Shown: positions 30,055-39,857, numbered from the stretch's first letter. The stretch is 64,000 nucleotides of DNA from Sphingobacteriia bacterium (GCA_947452295.1 CANGCK010000011.1:1-64000); one strand, 5' to 3'. Notes: generated from the letters alone by a model not told the origin. Made by a program: numbers and translations.

Positions 30055-31686
30055 ATGAGTTTAGGAACTTTTTCATACCCAATACCCGTAAATGATCCTG
30101 TTGTAGCGTATGCTCCGGGCACACCAGAAAAAGCTGCTTTAAAAAAAGCATTGGCAACCCTCAAGAAAAAGGAATTAGACATTCCTATGTATATTGGATC
30201 GAGAGCTATCCGTACAGAAAACAAGGTAGCCATCCATCCTCCACATGAATTAGCCCATACATTGGGTTATTTTAATGCAGGTGATAAAAAACATGTAGAA
30301 ATGGCTATAGCTGCTGCTTTACAAGCAAAAGAGTCTTGGGCTACTATGAGCTGGGAAAGTCGCGCTCATATATTCTTAAAGGCTGCAGACTTATTAGCCA
30401 CTAAATACCGCTATCAAATGGTAGCTTCTACAATGCTTGGTCAAAGTAAAAATGCATACCAAGCAGAAATTGATAGCACTTGCGAATTAATTGATTTCTT
30501 AAGGTTTAACGTTCATTTTTTGAGCGATATCTACAAACAACAGCCCATTTCGGCACCGGGTATGCACAATAGAATGGAATGGCGCCCATTAGAAGGATTT
30601 GTTTTAGCAGTAACTCCATTTAATTTTACCGCTATTGGCGGGAATTTACCCACTTCGGCTGCAATGTGTGGAAATGTGGTAGTTTGGAAACCGGCAAATA
30701 CACAAATTTATTCTGCACAACTATTTATGCGCATTTTAAAAGAAGCTGGGTTACCAGATGGCGTTATTAATTTGGTTTATGTGGATGGCCCTACAATTGG
30801 AGAAGTTTGTTTTTCTCACCGCGATTTTGCAGGAGTCCATTTTACAGGATCTACTGGTGTTTTTAACCATATGTGGAAAGTTATTGGAGAAAATATGGGT
30901 ATTTATAAGTCATACCCGAGAATTGTAGGAGAAACAGGTGGAAAAGATTTTGTCATAGCGCATAAATCGGCCGATATAGATACCGTTGTAACGGCATTAG
31001 CCAGAGGAGCTTTTGAATTTCAAGGCCAGAAATGTTCAGCTGCATCAAGAGCATATATACCTAGCAATATTGCAGATGAAGTAAAAAGAAAACTAATTGC
31101 TGCCGTTGATTCAATGAAAATGGGTACTGTAGAAGATTTTACCAATTTTGTGAATGCTGTAATAGATGAAAAATCGTACAATAGTATTACACGATATATT
31201 ACCAATGCCAAGAAAAACAAAAAAGTAAAGATTATTGCGGGTGGTAATTTCAGTAAATCAAAGGGATATTTTATCGAACCAACCATTATTGAAACAAAGG
31301 ATCCAAAATCTACTACAATGTGTGAAGAAATATTTGGACCAGTTTTAACGATATATGTATACAAAGCAGATCAGTTTGAAAAAACCTTGGAATTGGTAGA
31401 TGGTACATCAAACTATGCATTAACCGGTGCAATAATTGCTCAAGATAGAGCTGCTATCGAATTGGCTACCAACAAGTTAAGAAACGCTGCCGGAAATTTT
31501 TATATAAATGATAAGCCTACAGGTGCTGTGGTTGGTCAACAACCATTTGGAGGTGCAAGAGCATCTGGCACAAACGACAAAGCAGGAAGTATGCTCAATT
31601 TATATAGATGGTTAAGTGCCAGAACAATTAAAGAAACATACAATCCTCCTACAGAATATGGTTATCCATTTTTACAAGAGGCTTAA
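30055..31686 (+). CDS. pruA: L-glutamate gamma-semialdehyde dehydrogenase
   Basis: AVTPFNFTAIGGNLPTSAAMCGNVVVWKPA...VGETGGKDFVIAHKSAD...GQKCSAASRAYIP. Confidence 0.94.
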   Translation: MSLGTFSYPIPVNDPVVAYAPGTPEKAALKKALATLKKKELDIPMYIGSRAIRTENKVAIHPPHELAHTLGYFNAGDKKHVEMAIAAALQAKESWATMSWESRAHIFLKAADLLATKYRYQMVASTMLGQSKNAYQAEIDSTCELIDFLRFNVHFLSDIYKQQPISAPGMHNRMEWRPLEGFVLAVTPFNFTAIGGNLPTSAAMCGNVVVWKPANTQIYSAQLFMRILKEAGLPDGVINLVYVDGPTIGEVCFSHRDFAGVHFTGSTGVFNHMWKVIGENMGIYKSYPRIVGETGGKDFVIAHKSADIDTVVTALARGAFEFQGQKCSAASRAYIPSNIADEVKRKLIAAVDSMKMGTVEDFTNFVNAVIDEKSYNSITRYITNAKKNKKVKIIAGGNFSKSKGYFIEPTIIETKDPKSTTMCEEIFGPVLTIYVYKADQFEKTLELVDGTSNYALTGAIIAQDRAAIELATNKLRNAAGNFYINDKPTGAVVGQQPFGGARASGTNDKAGSMLNLYRWLSARTIKETYNPPTEYGYPFLQEA

Positions 31687-31711
31687 ACAATAAACTATCG
31701 ACTTTAACCCT

Positions 31712-31719
31712 TATATTTG
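31712..31719 (+). promoter_or_regulatory. Bacteroidota -7 element (TATATTTG) upstream of pdhA
   Basis: TAnnTTTG match 19 bp before the GTG start; no clear -33 TTTG at the ideal spacing. Confidence 0.35.
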
Positions 31720-31737
31720 CCCTCAAATTTTTGAACA

Positions 31738-32733
31738 GTGCCAACAAAATTTTCTAAAGAAACTTATCTCTATTGGTATGAGCTCATGCAGCTTATTCGT
31801 CAGTTTGAATTAAAATCCGAAGAGATGTATAAAATGGCTGGGAAAATCCGTGGATTTTTTCATGCGTATATTGGACAAGAGGCTATTGCTGCCGGATGTT
31901 TATCTGCAACCAATCCCGATGATCCTTTTATTACTTCATATCGAGATCATGGTTTAGCATTGGCTAAAGGCATTTCAGCCAATGCTTGTATGGCCGAGTT
32001 ATATGGCAAAGCAACTGGTTGTGCTAAAGGTAAGGGAGGCAGTATGCACTTCTTTAGTGCCGAGCATAAATTTTTTGGTGGCCATGGTATTGTAGGTGCT
32101 CAAATAGGTACAGGTGCTGGATTAGCTTTTGCTGAAAAATACAAAGGCACTAAAAATGTAACGCTTTGTTTTTTTGGTGATGGAGCCGCACGCCAGGGTT
32201 TATTGCATGAAAGTTTTAACTTGGCAATGCTATGGAAATTACCAGTAATTTTTATTTGTGAAAACAACAACTATGCGATGGGTACTTCGGTATCTAGAAC
32301 AAGTAATGTAAATGATATTTTTAAACTAGCCGATGCGTATGATATGCCTGCTGATAAGGTCGATGGAATGTCGCCTGAAGCAGTTCATGAAGCAGTTGCT
32401 CGTGCTTCTAAAAGAGCCAAGGATGGCGAAGGTCCTACCCTTTTAGAAATGAAAACATATCGTTACAAAGGACACTCTGTTTCTGATCCTCAAAAATACA
32501 GAAGTAAGGAAGAAGTTGATGAATATAGAGAACAAGATCCTTTGATGAAAATTGCAAAATCTATCATAGAAAATGGTTTTGGTAAACAAGAAGATTTACA
32601 AGCAATCGATAAAAGAATCAATGATATTATTGAAGAATCAGTAAGATTCGCAGAAGAAAGTCCATGGCCTTCTGATGATGAGTTATTAAAAGACGTATAT
32701 ATGGATCAAGCATATCCATTTATTATTGATTAA
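31738..32733 (+). CDS. pdhA: Pyruvate dehydrogenase E1 component alpha subunit
   Basis: QEAIAAGCLSA...ITSYRDHGLALAKG...GKGGSMHFFSAEHKFFGGHGIVGAQ...CFFGDGAARQG; GTG start. Confidence 0.95.
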   Translation: MPTKFSKETYLYWYELMQLIRQFELKSEEMYKMAGKIRGFFHAYIGQEAIAAGCLSATNPDDPFITSYRDHGLALAKGISANACMAELYGKATGCAKGKGGSMHFFSAEHKFFGGHGIVGAQIGTGAGLAFAEKYKGTKNVTLCFFGDGAARQGLLHESFNLAMLWKLPVIFICENNNYAMGTSVSRTSNVNDIFKLADAYDMPADKVDGMSPEAVHEAVARASKRAKDGEGPTLLEMKTYRYKGHSVSDPQKYRSKEEVDEYREQDPLMKIAKSIIENGFGKQEDLQAIDKRINDIIEESVRFAEESPWPSDDELLKDVYMDQAYPFIID

Positions 32734-32803
32734 TTCTTTATTGAATGATTCATTAGTAGTAAAACGAAAACAAATATTAACAACCTAACGAATAAAAAAT
32801 AAA

Positions 32804-33496
32804 ATGAGCAAAGTACACGAAGATGGAATAGAAGTTAACGAGGTTTTAGTAAATGCACAGAATACTTGGAATAAGTTTAAAAAACCTGTTTTAACTGTAA
32901 TTGCTGCAGTAATTATTATTGGTGGTGGCTGGTATGTTTACCAAGAATATATTATGAAACCTAAAGAAGAAAAAGCAGCGGAAGCATTGTTTAAAGCGGA
33001 ACAATACTTTGCGATGGATTCTTCAAAATTGGTATTAAATGGAGATGGTTTAAGCAAAGGGGTTTTATATGTAATAAGCAACTATGGTGGTACCAAAGCC
33101 GCTAATTTAGCCCATTATTATGCTGGAATAAGCTATTTGAAACTAGGCGAATTTGACAATGCGGTAAAGCATTTAAAGGATTTTTCTACTGATGCTAAAC
33201 AGATTCAATTATTAGCATATGGTTGTTTAGGAGATGCTTATTCTGAATTAAAGAAAAACGATGATGCGGTATCTGCCTACAAAAAAGCAGCTGCAACATT
33301 TGAAAAAGATGAAAACAACTCTTCTGAATATTTATTCCGTGCTGCTTTATTGTTAGAAACTACTGGTAAAACACAGGACGCTTTGGAATTGTATAAAGAA
33401 TTAAAAGCTAAATTCCCTAAAACTGATAAAGGATTTCAAGCTGATAAATACATATACAGAATAAGTATTGAAAAAAATGACCTAAGCGTTCAATAA
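32804..33496 (+). CDS. Membrane-anchored tetratricopeptide repeat protein
   Basis: N-terminal TM VLTVIAAVIIIGGGWYVYQEY and TPR-like YYAGISYLKLGEFDNAVKHL / GDAYSELKKNDDAVSAYKKA. Confidence 0.85.
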   Translation: MSKVHEDGIEVNEVLVNAQNTWNKFKKPVLTVIAAVIIIGGGWYVYQEYIMKPKEEKAAEALFKAEQYFAMDSSKLVLNGDGLSKGVLYVISNYGGTKAANLAHYYAGISYLKLGEFDNAVKHLKDFSTDAKQIQLLAYGCLGDAYSELKKNDDAVSAYKKAAATFEKDENNSSEYLFRAALLLETTGKTQDALELYKELKAKFPKTDKGFQADKYIYRISIEKNDLSVQ

Positions 33497-33975
33497 TGGC
33501 ATCAATTGGAAATATCGCATTAAATGAAGGCATCCCTACAATAAAGGATGCCTTTGTAGTTATCGTTAAAACAGAATGGAATAACCATATCATTAACGAG
33601 TTAGAAAAAGGCGCTAAAAAGGTTTTAAAAGCAAAAGATATAAAGTTCAAGGTATTAACTGTTCCTGGTGCTTTTGAATTGCCATTTGCTGTAAAGAACC
33701 ATTATAATTTATCTGCAAAAAAAGCCGATGCCTATATTACATTAGGCACAATCATTCAAGGAGATACGCCCCATTTCGATTATGTTTGTAAAGCAGTAAC
33801 AGATGGCGTTTTACAGTTGAACCTCACTATACATGTTCCGGTAATATTTGGCGTATTAACAGTTTTAAATGAGCAACAAGCTAAGGAACGTATTGGTGGT
33901 AAACATGGACATAAAGGTGCTGAAGCCGCCATAACTGCCATAAAAATGATTGTCTTAAATCGTTCATTTAAATAA
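33496..33975 (+). CDS. ribH: 6,7-dimethyl-8-ribityllumazine synthase
   Basis: VPGAFELPFAVK...ADAYITLGTIIQGDTPHFDYVCKAV...PVIFGVLTVLNEQQAKER. Confidence 0.95.
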   Translation: MASIGNIALNEGIPTIKDAFVVIVKTEWNNHIINELEKGAKKVLKAKDIKFKVLTVPGAFELPFAVKNHYNLSAKKADAYITLGTIIQGDTPHFDYVCKAVTDGVLQLNLTIHVPVIFGVLTVLNEQQAKERIGGKHGHKGAEAAITAIKMIVLNRSFK

Positions 33976-33987
33976 ACAGAGTAAATT

Positions 33988-34707
33988 ATGACAGTACACA
34001 TATTCGTTCCGTGTTTTATAGATCAACTTTATCCTGATGTAGCATTTAACATGGTAAAAGTGTTGAAAAAAGCAGGTTGTACTGTTGTTTACAATAAAAA
34101 TCAAACTTGTTGTGGCCAACCTGCATTCAATGCTGGATTTCATACTGAGTCGAAAGAAGTTTGCACTAAATTTTTACATGATTTTGAAGGTGCGGAATAC
34201 GTAGTAACCCCAAGTGCCAGTTGCACAGGTTTTGTTAAAAACAATTACGGTAAACTTTTTGAAAATTCATTACATAAAGTGCAAGTTGAAAAAACAATTG
34301 CAAAAATGTTTGAATTTTCTGATTTTTTAATCAATATATTGAAGATTGATGATTTTGGTGCTGTATTAAATGGAAAAGCAACTTATCACGACAGCTGTGC
34401 CGCCTTAAGAGAATGTTCAATAAAAAATGAGCCCCGCCAATTATTGAGTAAAGTGACAGGTTTAGAATTAATTGAGATGAATGATGTTGAAACTTGTTGT
34501 GGTTTTGGCGGCACTTTCGCAGTTAAATTTGAGCCAATAAGTATTGCAATGGGAGATCAAAAAGTAACCAATGCACAAGAAACAGGTGCTAATTATTTAA
34601 TTAGTACCGATATGAGCTGCTTAATGCATATAGATGGGTGTTCTAAACATAAGGGAGCCAATTTAAAAGCAATGCATCTTGCAGATGTATTAGCAAGTGG
34701 GTGGTAA
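33988..34707 (+). CDS. (Fe-S)-binding CCG-domain protein, LutA/YkgE family
   Basis: VHIFVPCFIDQLYPDVAFNMVKVLKKAGC...TCCGQPAFNAGF...VETCCGFGGTFAVKFEPISIAMGDQK. Confidence 0.9.
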   Translation: MTVHIFVPCFIDQLYPDVAFNMVKVLKKAGCTVVYNKNQTCCGQPAFNAGFHTESKEVCTKFLHDFEGAEYVVTPSASCTGFVKNNYGKLFENSLHKVQVEKTIAKMFEFSDFLINILKIDDFGAVLNGKATYHDSCAALRECSIKNEPRQLLSKVTGLELIEMNDVETCCGFGGTFAVKFEPISIAMGDQKVTNAQETGANYLISTDMSCLMHIDGCSKHKGANLKAMHLADVLASGW

Positions 34708-34717
34708 TATTCACCCA

Positions 34718-36703
34718 CTATTCGCCTATAACCCATTCATAATCTAATTGACGTTTTTCTAAATTCGCGGCAATTACACGTATTGATAATTTATCACCCA
34801 TTTTAAACGTTCTTCCACTTCTTCTTCCCACTAAACTATATTCACTTTCAATTAATCTAAAATCATCGAATTCACTTAAGCTTATTATACTTACTAATCC
34901 TTCGCACTTGTGTGCTACAGTTTCTACAAAAAAGCCAAAACTGGCAACACCACTTACCACTCCTTCAAAAACTTCTCCTACATGTGCTTTTAAAAATTCA
35001 ACCTGTTTGTATTTATTACCAGCCCTTTCACATTCCATTGCAGCACGTTCTCTTTCACTGCTGTGCTTACTCTTTTCTTCCATTTTTTTGTCGATTATTG
35101 GTTGACCTGCTAATACAGTTTCAAGTACACGGTGAACCAACACATCTGGATAACGACGTATAGGGGAAGTAAAATGGCAATAATGCTCAAAAGCCAAGCC
35201 GTAATGTCCTATATTTTCTGTTGTATAAACAGCTTTTGCCATTGTTCTAATACCTAGTTGTTCTAATACATGTTGTTCGGGTTTTCCATGTACATCAGCC
35301 AACATTGTATTGAAACTTTTTGCGATAGCTTGTGGAGTAGAAACATCAAAAACATGGCCATATTTCTTGGCATATTGAATAAATGGAGCAAGTTTCTCTT
35401 TATCGGGTTGATCATGTACCCTGTATGGAAATGGAATAGTTTTTTTATTAATATGAATTTTTGCTACATTTTCTGCTACTGTTCTATTTGCCAATAGCAT
35501 CAGCTCTTCAATTAATTGATGCGATTCTTTGCTTTCTTTAACAACAATGCCTATAGGTGTACCTTTTTCATCTAATTTAAACCTTACTTCTTGAGATGAA
35601 AAATTAATTGCACCTTTATTAAACCTGTTTTTTCTAAGTTTCTGTGAAATACTATTTAATAATAGGATGGCATCATCGTGTATTCCTTTTTTGGTTTCAA
35701 TAATTTCTTGAACATCTTCATAGGTAAATCGATGATCAGAATGAATGACTGTTTTACCTAACCAATACTGTTTTACCTCGCCATTGCCATTCATTTGAAA
35801 AATAGCAGAGAAGGTGAATTTATCTTCATGTGGTCTTAAAGAACATAATTCGTTCGATATTTTTTCAGGCAACATAGGGTTTACTCTATCAGGTAGATAC
35901 ACAGAAGTAGCTCTTTTATATGCTTCCTCATCCAATTCGGTATCAGGCAAAACATAATGGCTTACATCGGCAATATGTACACCAATTTCATATTTATCTT
36001 CCCCTAATTTTCTCAATGAAATAGCATCATCAAAATCCTTTGCGTCTACAGGGTCAATTGTAAAAGTAAGTATATCCCTGCAATCTCTACGTTTACTAAT
36101 TTCTTCAATAGACAATACTTCAGAAATATTATTCGCTTCTGCTAAAACAGCAGAAGGAAAACTTAATGGAAAACCAGCTTCTGCAAGAATTTCTTTCATT
36201 GCTGCATCATTCTCATTCTCTGCCAACAAGACACTTACTACCTTTCCTACTGGTTTTTTATCTTCCTTATCCCATTTAACCAATTGAACAACCACCCTAT
36301 CTTTATGTTTTGCGCCATTAATATCGGTTAATGGTATGTATAAATCGGGCATTGGTTTTTCGGTATCAGGTACAAAAAATGCATGGTGTGCCGACAATTG
36401 AATATGACCAACAAATTCTGTTTGTTTTCTCGAAACCACTTCTACAATTTTCCCTTCTTTCTTACCTGTGCGCTGGCTTTCTTTAATCACTTTTACCCGT
36501 ACAACGTCTCCATGTAATGCAGTACTAAAATCGTTTGGTCTAACCAGGATATCACCCGATTCATCGTTTACAATTACATAACCCATACCTGATCTAGTAA
36601 CATCCAGCGATCCTTTTATTGTTTGAACGGCTATTGTTTTGGCCTTTTGTTTTTGTTTTGATTTTTGTTTAGGCTGTGTTTTAGACTTATCTTTTTTCTT
36701 CAT
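34718..36703 (-). CDS. rnr: Ribonuclease R
   Basis: TFTIDPVDAKDFDDAISLRKL...YGLAFEHYCHFTSPIRRYPDVLVHR; C-terminal S1 domain. Confidence 0.95.
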   Translation of the reverse strand: MKKKDKSKTQPKQKSKQKQKAKTIAVQTIKGSLDVTRSGMGYVIVNDESGDILVRPNDFSTALHGDVVRVKVIKESQRTGKKEGKIVEVVSRKQTEFVGHIQLSAHHAFFVPDTEKPMPDLYIPLTDINGAKHKDRVVVQLVKWDKEDKKPVGKVVSVLLAENENDAAMKEILAEAGFPLSFPSAVLAEANNISEVLSIEEISKRRDCRDILTFTIDPVDAKDFDDAISLRKLGEDKYEIGVHIADVSHYVLPDTELDEEAYKRATSVYLPDRVNPMLPEKISNELCSLRPHEDKFTFSAIFQMNGNGEVKQYWLGKTVIHSDHRFTYEDVQEIIETKKGIHDDAILLLNSISQKLRKNRFNKGAINFSSQEVRFKLDEKGTPIGIVVKESKESHQLIEELMLLANRTVAENVAKIHINKKTIPFPYRVHDQPDKEKLAPFIQYAKKYGHVFDVSTPQAIAKSFNTMLADVHGKPEQHVLEQLGIRTMAKAVYTTENIGHYGLAFEHYCHFTSPIRRYPDVLVHRVLETVLAGQPIIDKKMEEKSKHSSERERAAMECERAGNKYKQVEFLKAHVGEVFEGVVSGVASFGFFVETVAHKCEGLVSIISLSEFDDFRLIESEYSLVGRRSGRTFKMGDKLSIRVIAANLEKRQLDYEWVIGE

Positions 36704-37785
36704 GATTCTGGATTAAAGGTGAAATTGCGTACAAAGTTCACCAGCATTTTGTCGAATTGAGGGCCTTCATTAAATAAAAACAGAGGGCTTATTGGGATTA
36801 CAAATAAAGGGATATTGGCTAATTCATCTTTAAATTTAATTAACCTAACTGCATCCTTTTCTGTAGTTAAAATAATTTTATTGGGTTCCTGTATTGTTTC
36901 GAAATATTGAACAATTTCTTTTAAGTCATCAATAGTAAATATATGATGATCCGAAAAATCAAGTTGATAATAAGTTTGAGTATTTTTTAATAAAAAATCT
37001 TTTAAAGGTTTAGGATTGGCAATACCACATACCAATAAAACTTCATCTTCCTGCGTAATTTTATGTGTAACAGCATGATCGTAAATATGATATGGTATGC
37101 CATATTTTATGGTTGTAAAAAATACTTTCTGGTGAGGAAGGGCTTTTAATTCTGTTAAAACGGTTTCTTTTTTATTTAAACTAAGATCAGCGGGACACTT
37201 AGTAACTACAATAACATCGGCTTTATTGGCAGATACTTTTTCATCTCTAAGATCGCCAGTAGGTAAAAAGAAATCATGCACATATAAATTTCTGTAATCA
37301 GAAAGCAGAATATTAAATCCAGCATTTACTGTTCTGTGTTGATATGCGTCATCTAAAATAATGGCTTGTAAATCCGGGCAATCTTGTAACAAATAAGGTA
37401 TTGCCACAATTCGTTCCTCGCCCACTGCAACAGAAATATTGGGATGTTTTAAATAAAATTGCATCGGCTCATCCCCTATTTCAACAGCTGTAGTATATTC
37501 ATTAGCGAGTGCATATCCTTTTGTTTTTCGTTTATACCCTCTACTTAAAGTAGCAATTTTGAAATCAGGTTCCAACAAATTAATCAGGTATTCTACCATA
37601 GGCGATTTACCTGTTCCACCAACAGCTAAATTTCCTACACAAATGATGGGGAAATTAAAATGTGATGAAGCAAACCATTTTTTATCGAAACATTTGTTTC
37701 TAAATTTTACAATTAAACCATAAAGTACAGCAAATGGCAGTAATAAAACACGAAATGATTTTAAAAAAATTGACCTAGAATTCAT
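36700..37785 (-). CDS. lpxK: Tetraacyldisaccharide 4'-kinase
   Basis: VGNLAVGGTGKSPMVEYLI...ATLSRGYKRKTKGY...GDEPMQFYLKHP...ILDDAYQHR. Confidence 0.94.
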   Translation of the reverse strand: MNSRSIFLKSFRVLLLPFAVLYGLIVKFRNKCFDKKWFASSHFNFPIICVGNLAVGGTGKSPMVEYLINLLEPDFKIATLSRGYKRKTKGYALANEYTTAVEIGDEPMQFYLKHPNISVAVGEERIVAIPYLLQDCPDLQAIILDDAYQHRTVNAGFNILLSDYRNLYVHDFFLPTGDLRDEKVSANKADVIVVTKCPADLSLNKKETVLTELKALPHQKVFFTTIKYGIPYHIYDHAVTHKITQEDEVLLVCGIANPKPLKDFLLKNTQTYYQLDFSDHHIFTIDDLKEIVQYFETIQEPNKIILTTEKDAVRLIKFKDELANIPLFVIPISPLFLFNEGPQFDKMLVNFVRNFTFNPES

Positions 37786-38341
37786 AAATATTATTCGGAG
37801 TAATTCCTATTGTTAAAGGTATATCAAATTCATGGGTATCTGTAATCTTATCAACCGGTTCGAAATAAGAAAATCCTATTAAAGACACATTATCCCTGCA
37901 TTGGGTTAAAAATCTGTCGTAATACCCTTTACCATAACCAACTCTATAACCAATTTTGTCGAAAATTAAGAGTGGTACCAATACCAGGTCTATTTCAATA
38001 GGGTCAATAATTTTGCCCTCAATTGGTTCTGTAATGCCCAAAGAATTGGTAGTAAATATTGTATCACTGTTGGTACAAATCCCTTCCATGTTATTTTGAT
38101 CTACAATTTTGGGGTATACCAATGATAAATTTGGGAGCATATGATTTAAATACCGGGTAAAAAGATGCGTATTGGGCTCAATTTGATGGGCAATTGGCCA
38201 ATATGACATAACAGTATTAATGGCTGAAAAGTTAAATTGCTGAAATTGTATTAATAATAAATCATCATTAATTAGTTGTTCTTTATCTGTAAGAGCATTA
38301 CGTCTGTTTTTGTAATCGGAACGTAAAGAAACTTTATCCAT
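37775..38341 (-). CDS. 5-formyltetrahydrofolate cyclo-ligase
   Basis: IEIDLVLVPLLIFDKIGYRVGYGKGYYDRFL; start set to MDKVSLRSDYKNRR. Confidence 0.9.
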   Translation of the reverse strand: MDKVSLRSDYKNRRNALTDKEQLINDDLLLIQFQQFNFSAINTVMSYWPIAHQIEPNTHLFTRYLNHMLPNLSLVYPKIVDQNNMEGICTNSDTIFTTNSLGITEPIEGKIIDPIEIDLVLVPLLIFDKIGYRVGYGKGYYDRFLTQCRDNVSLIGFSYFEPVDKITDTHEFDIPLTIGITPNNIYEF

Positions 38342-38422
38342 GAATGTTGGCTGAAAATTTATACTGCAAAATACCAAAAAGAGTTATGAAACAATAAAAA
38401 CCATTCATAATATTGAATAAAT

Positions 38423-38445
38423 AAAAAAAGCCCTTACGGGCTTTT
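38423..38445 (-). terminator. Intrinsic terminator
   Basis: Minus strand GAAAAGCCCGTAAGGGCTTTTTTTATT hairpin plus T-run, just after the 70-aa ORF stop. Confidence 0.85.
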
Positions 38446-38449
38446 CATA

Positions 38450-38662
38450 TTAGAAGTTCGATTTAAATTGCAAATTTGCCGATTTCATGGATTTATGTAT
38501 TTTCCATAAATCTACTACTTTAATTGATTTTTGTTGAATTGCAGCAGTTCTTTTGAACACATCTGTAGCCAATGTTTCCTTTACTTCATTTGTTAACTCT
38601 TTCAATAATGCACTGTCGATTTGTACAATACCGGGCATAATTTCACCTTTCATATTATTCAC
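38450..38662 (-). CDS. Hypothetical 70-aa protein
   Basis: ORF MNNMKGEIMPGIVQIDSALLKELTNEVKETLATDVFKRTAAIQQKSIKVVDLWKIHKSMKSANLQFKSNF with its own promoter and terminator. Confidence 0.65.
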   Translation of the reverse strand: MNNMKGEIMPGIVQIDSALLKELTNEVKETLATDVFKRTAAIQQKSIKVVDLWKIHKSMKSANLQFKSNF

Positions 38663-38774
38663 TTTTAAAATTTACTAAATTCTGGAGCAGGTAGTTGTAA
38701 TTTGTGCAATCGTTGGTGGGGTATGGCTTTTCTATCTACCTAGATTTTAAAATCTTTTTTTGCTCTTGAAGTTG

Positions 38775-38805
38775 CAAAGGTAATACAATATTAAATCTCC
38801 TCAAA
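38775..38805 (-). promoter_or_regulatory. Bacteroidota sigma-ABfr-type promoter (TTTG-N19-TACCTTTG)
   Basis: On minus strand TTTG AGGAGATTTAATATTGTAT TACCTTTG, exact -33/-7 consensus and 19-nt spacing. Confidence 0.75.
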
Positions 38806-38873
38806 ATGTATTTAAATAAAATTTGATAAAGAAAAGTTAAGGCTTGATTTATAGAGATTGCTTACTTTCGAAG

Positions 38874-39569
38874 ATGATTACTACACTAACCATTGTAAGG
38901 TATCCCAAATTTTTTGGCTGGGCTGGTTTTTTATCAATGGCCATATTTAGATTACCACTTTGGTTGAATAAAGAGATAAATTTTTGGAAATTAATGGGCT
39001 GTGGGAAAAATGGCACATTCGATAAAATACCCGACTTGCAACAATGGGCTGTATTAACTATTCATAATACTAACCAATTAGATGATACAGCTTTGCCCTT
39101 ATTGATTAACAAATGGTGGGATATTTGGAAATGTGAAAAATGGACCATTAAAATGGAAGCCATAGAAGGGCACGGCACGTGGGACGGAAAAAAATGTTTT
39201 GGCAACTTAGCTAAACACACTGATTACGATGGCCCAATTGGTATTTTAACGAGGGCTACTATTCGATTGAATAAATTAAATAGATTTTGGGGTAATGTAG
39301 ATCATGTTGCAAAAAAAATGTTGCAAGCAGATGGTTTTATCACTTCTGTTGGTATTGGCGAAATCCCTTGGATAAAGCAAGCCACTTTTAGTATTTGGAC
39401 TGATAAAAAAACCATGAAAAACTTTGCATATCAAATGAAAGAACATGCCAGTGTAATACAACAAACGAGAAAAGAGAATTGGTACAGTGAAGATATGTTT
39501 GTTCGATTTAAAATAATTCAATCTATCGGTACATTAAACGGAATTTCATTATATCCAATAAATGCTTAA
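38874..39569 (+). CDS. Spheroidene monooxygenase (CrtA)-like protein
   Basis: GFLSMAIFRLPLWLNKEINFWKLMGCGKNGTFDKIPDLQQWAVLTIH...GPIGILTRATIRLNKLNRFWGNVDHVA...FITSVGIGEIPWIKQATFSIW...WYSEDMFVRFKI. Confidence 0.8.
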   Translation: MITTLTIVRYPKFFGWAGFLSMAIFRLPLWLNKEINFWKLMGCGKNGTFDKIPDLQQWAVLTIHNTNQLDDTALPLLINKWWDIWKCEKWTIKMEAIEGHGTWDGKKCFGNLAKHTDYDGPIGILTRATIRLNKLNRFWGNVDHVAKKMLQADGFITSVGIGEIPWIKQATFSIWTDKKTMKNFAYQMKEHASVIQQTRKENWYSEDMFVRFKIIQSIGTLNGISLYPINA

Positions 39570-39857
39570 ATTGCTGCATTATTATGCATCATTGCTCTAC
39601 TATATCTTTTTTAACAGCGCATTTAGCTTGGATTTACCGAGGATTAAATTCAATGCCCGATCATTAAGTACCTAATTCGTTTGGTTTTTTTCTTATCTCA
39701 TTCCATTACCCATAATTATTCTTACTCTATGAGCATAAATAATTATTGAATGTATTGATTGTGAAGATTTACATATTATTAATAAATATTGTCATCACTT
39801 AAATCATAATAATTTAATGATTGTGTATTAAGAAGTTGATTAAAAAAAGTAAAACAA

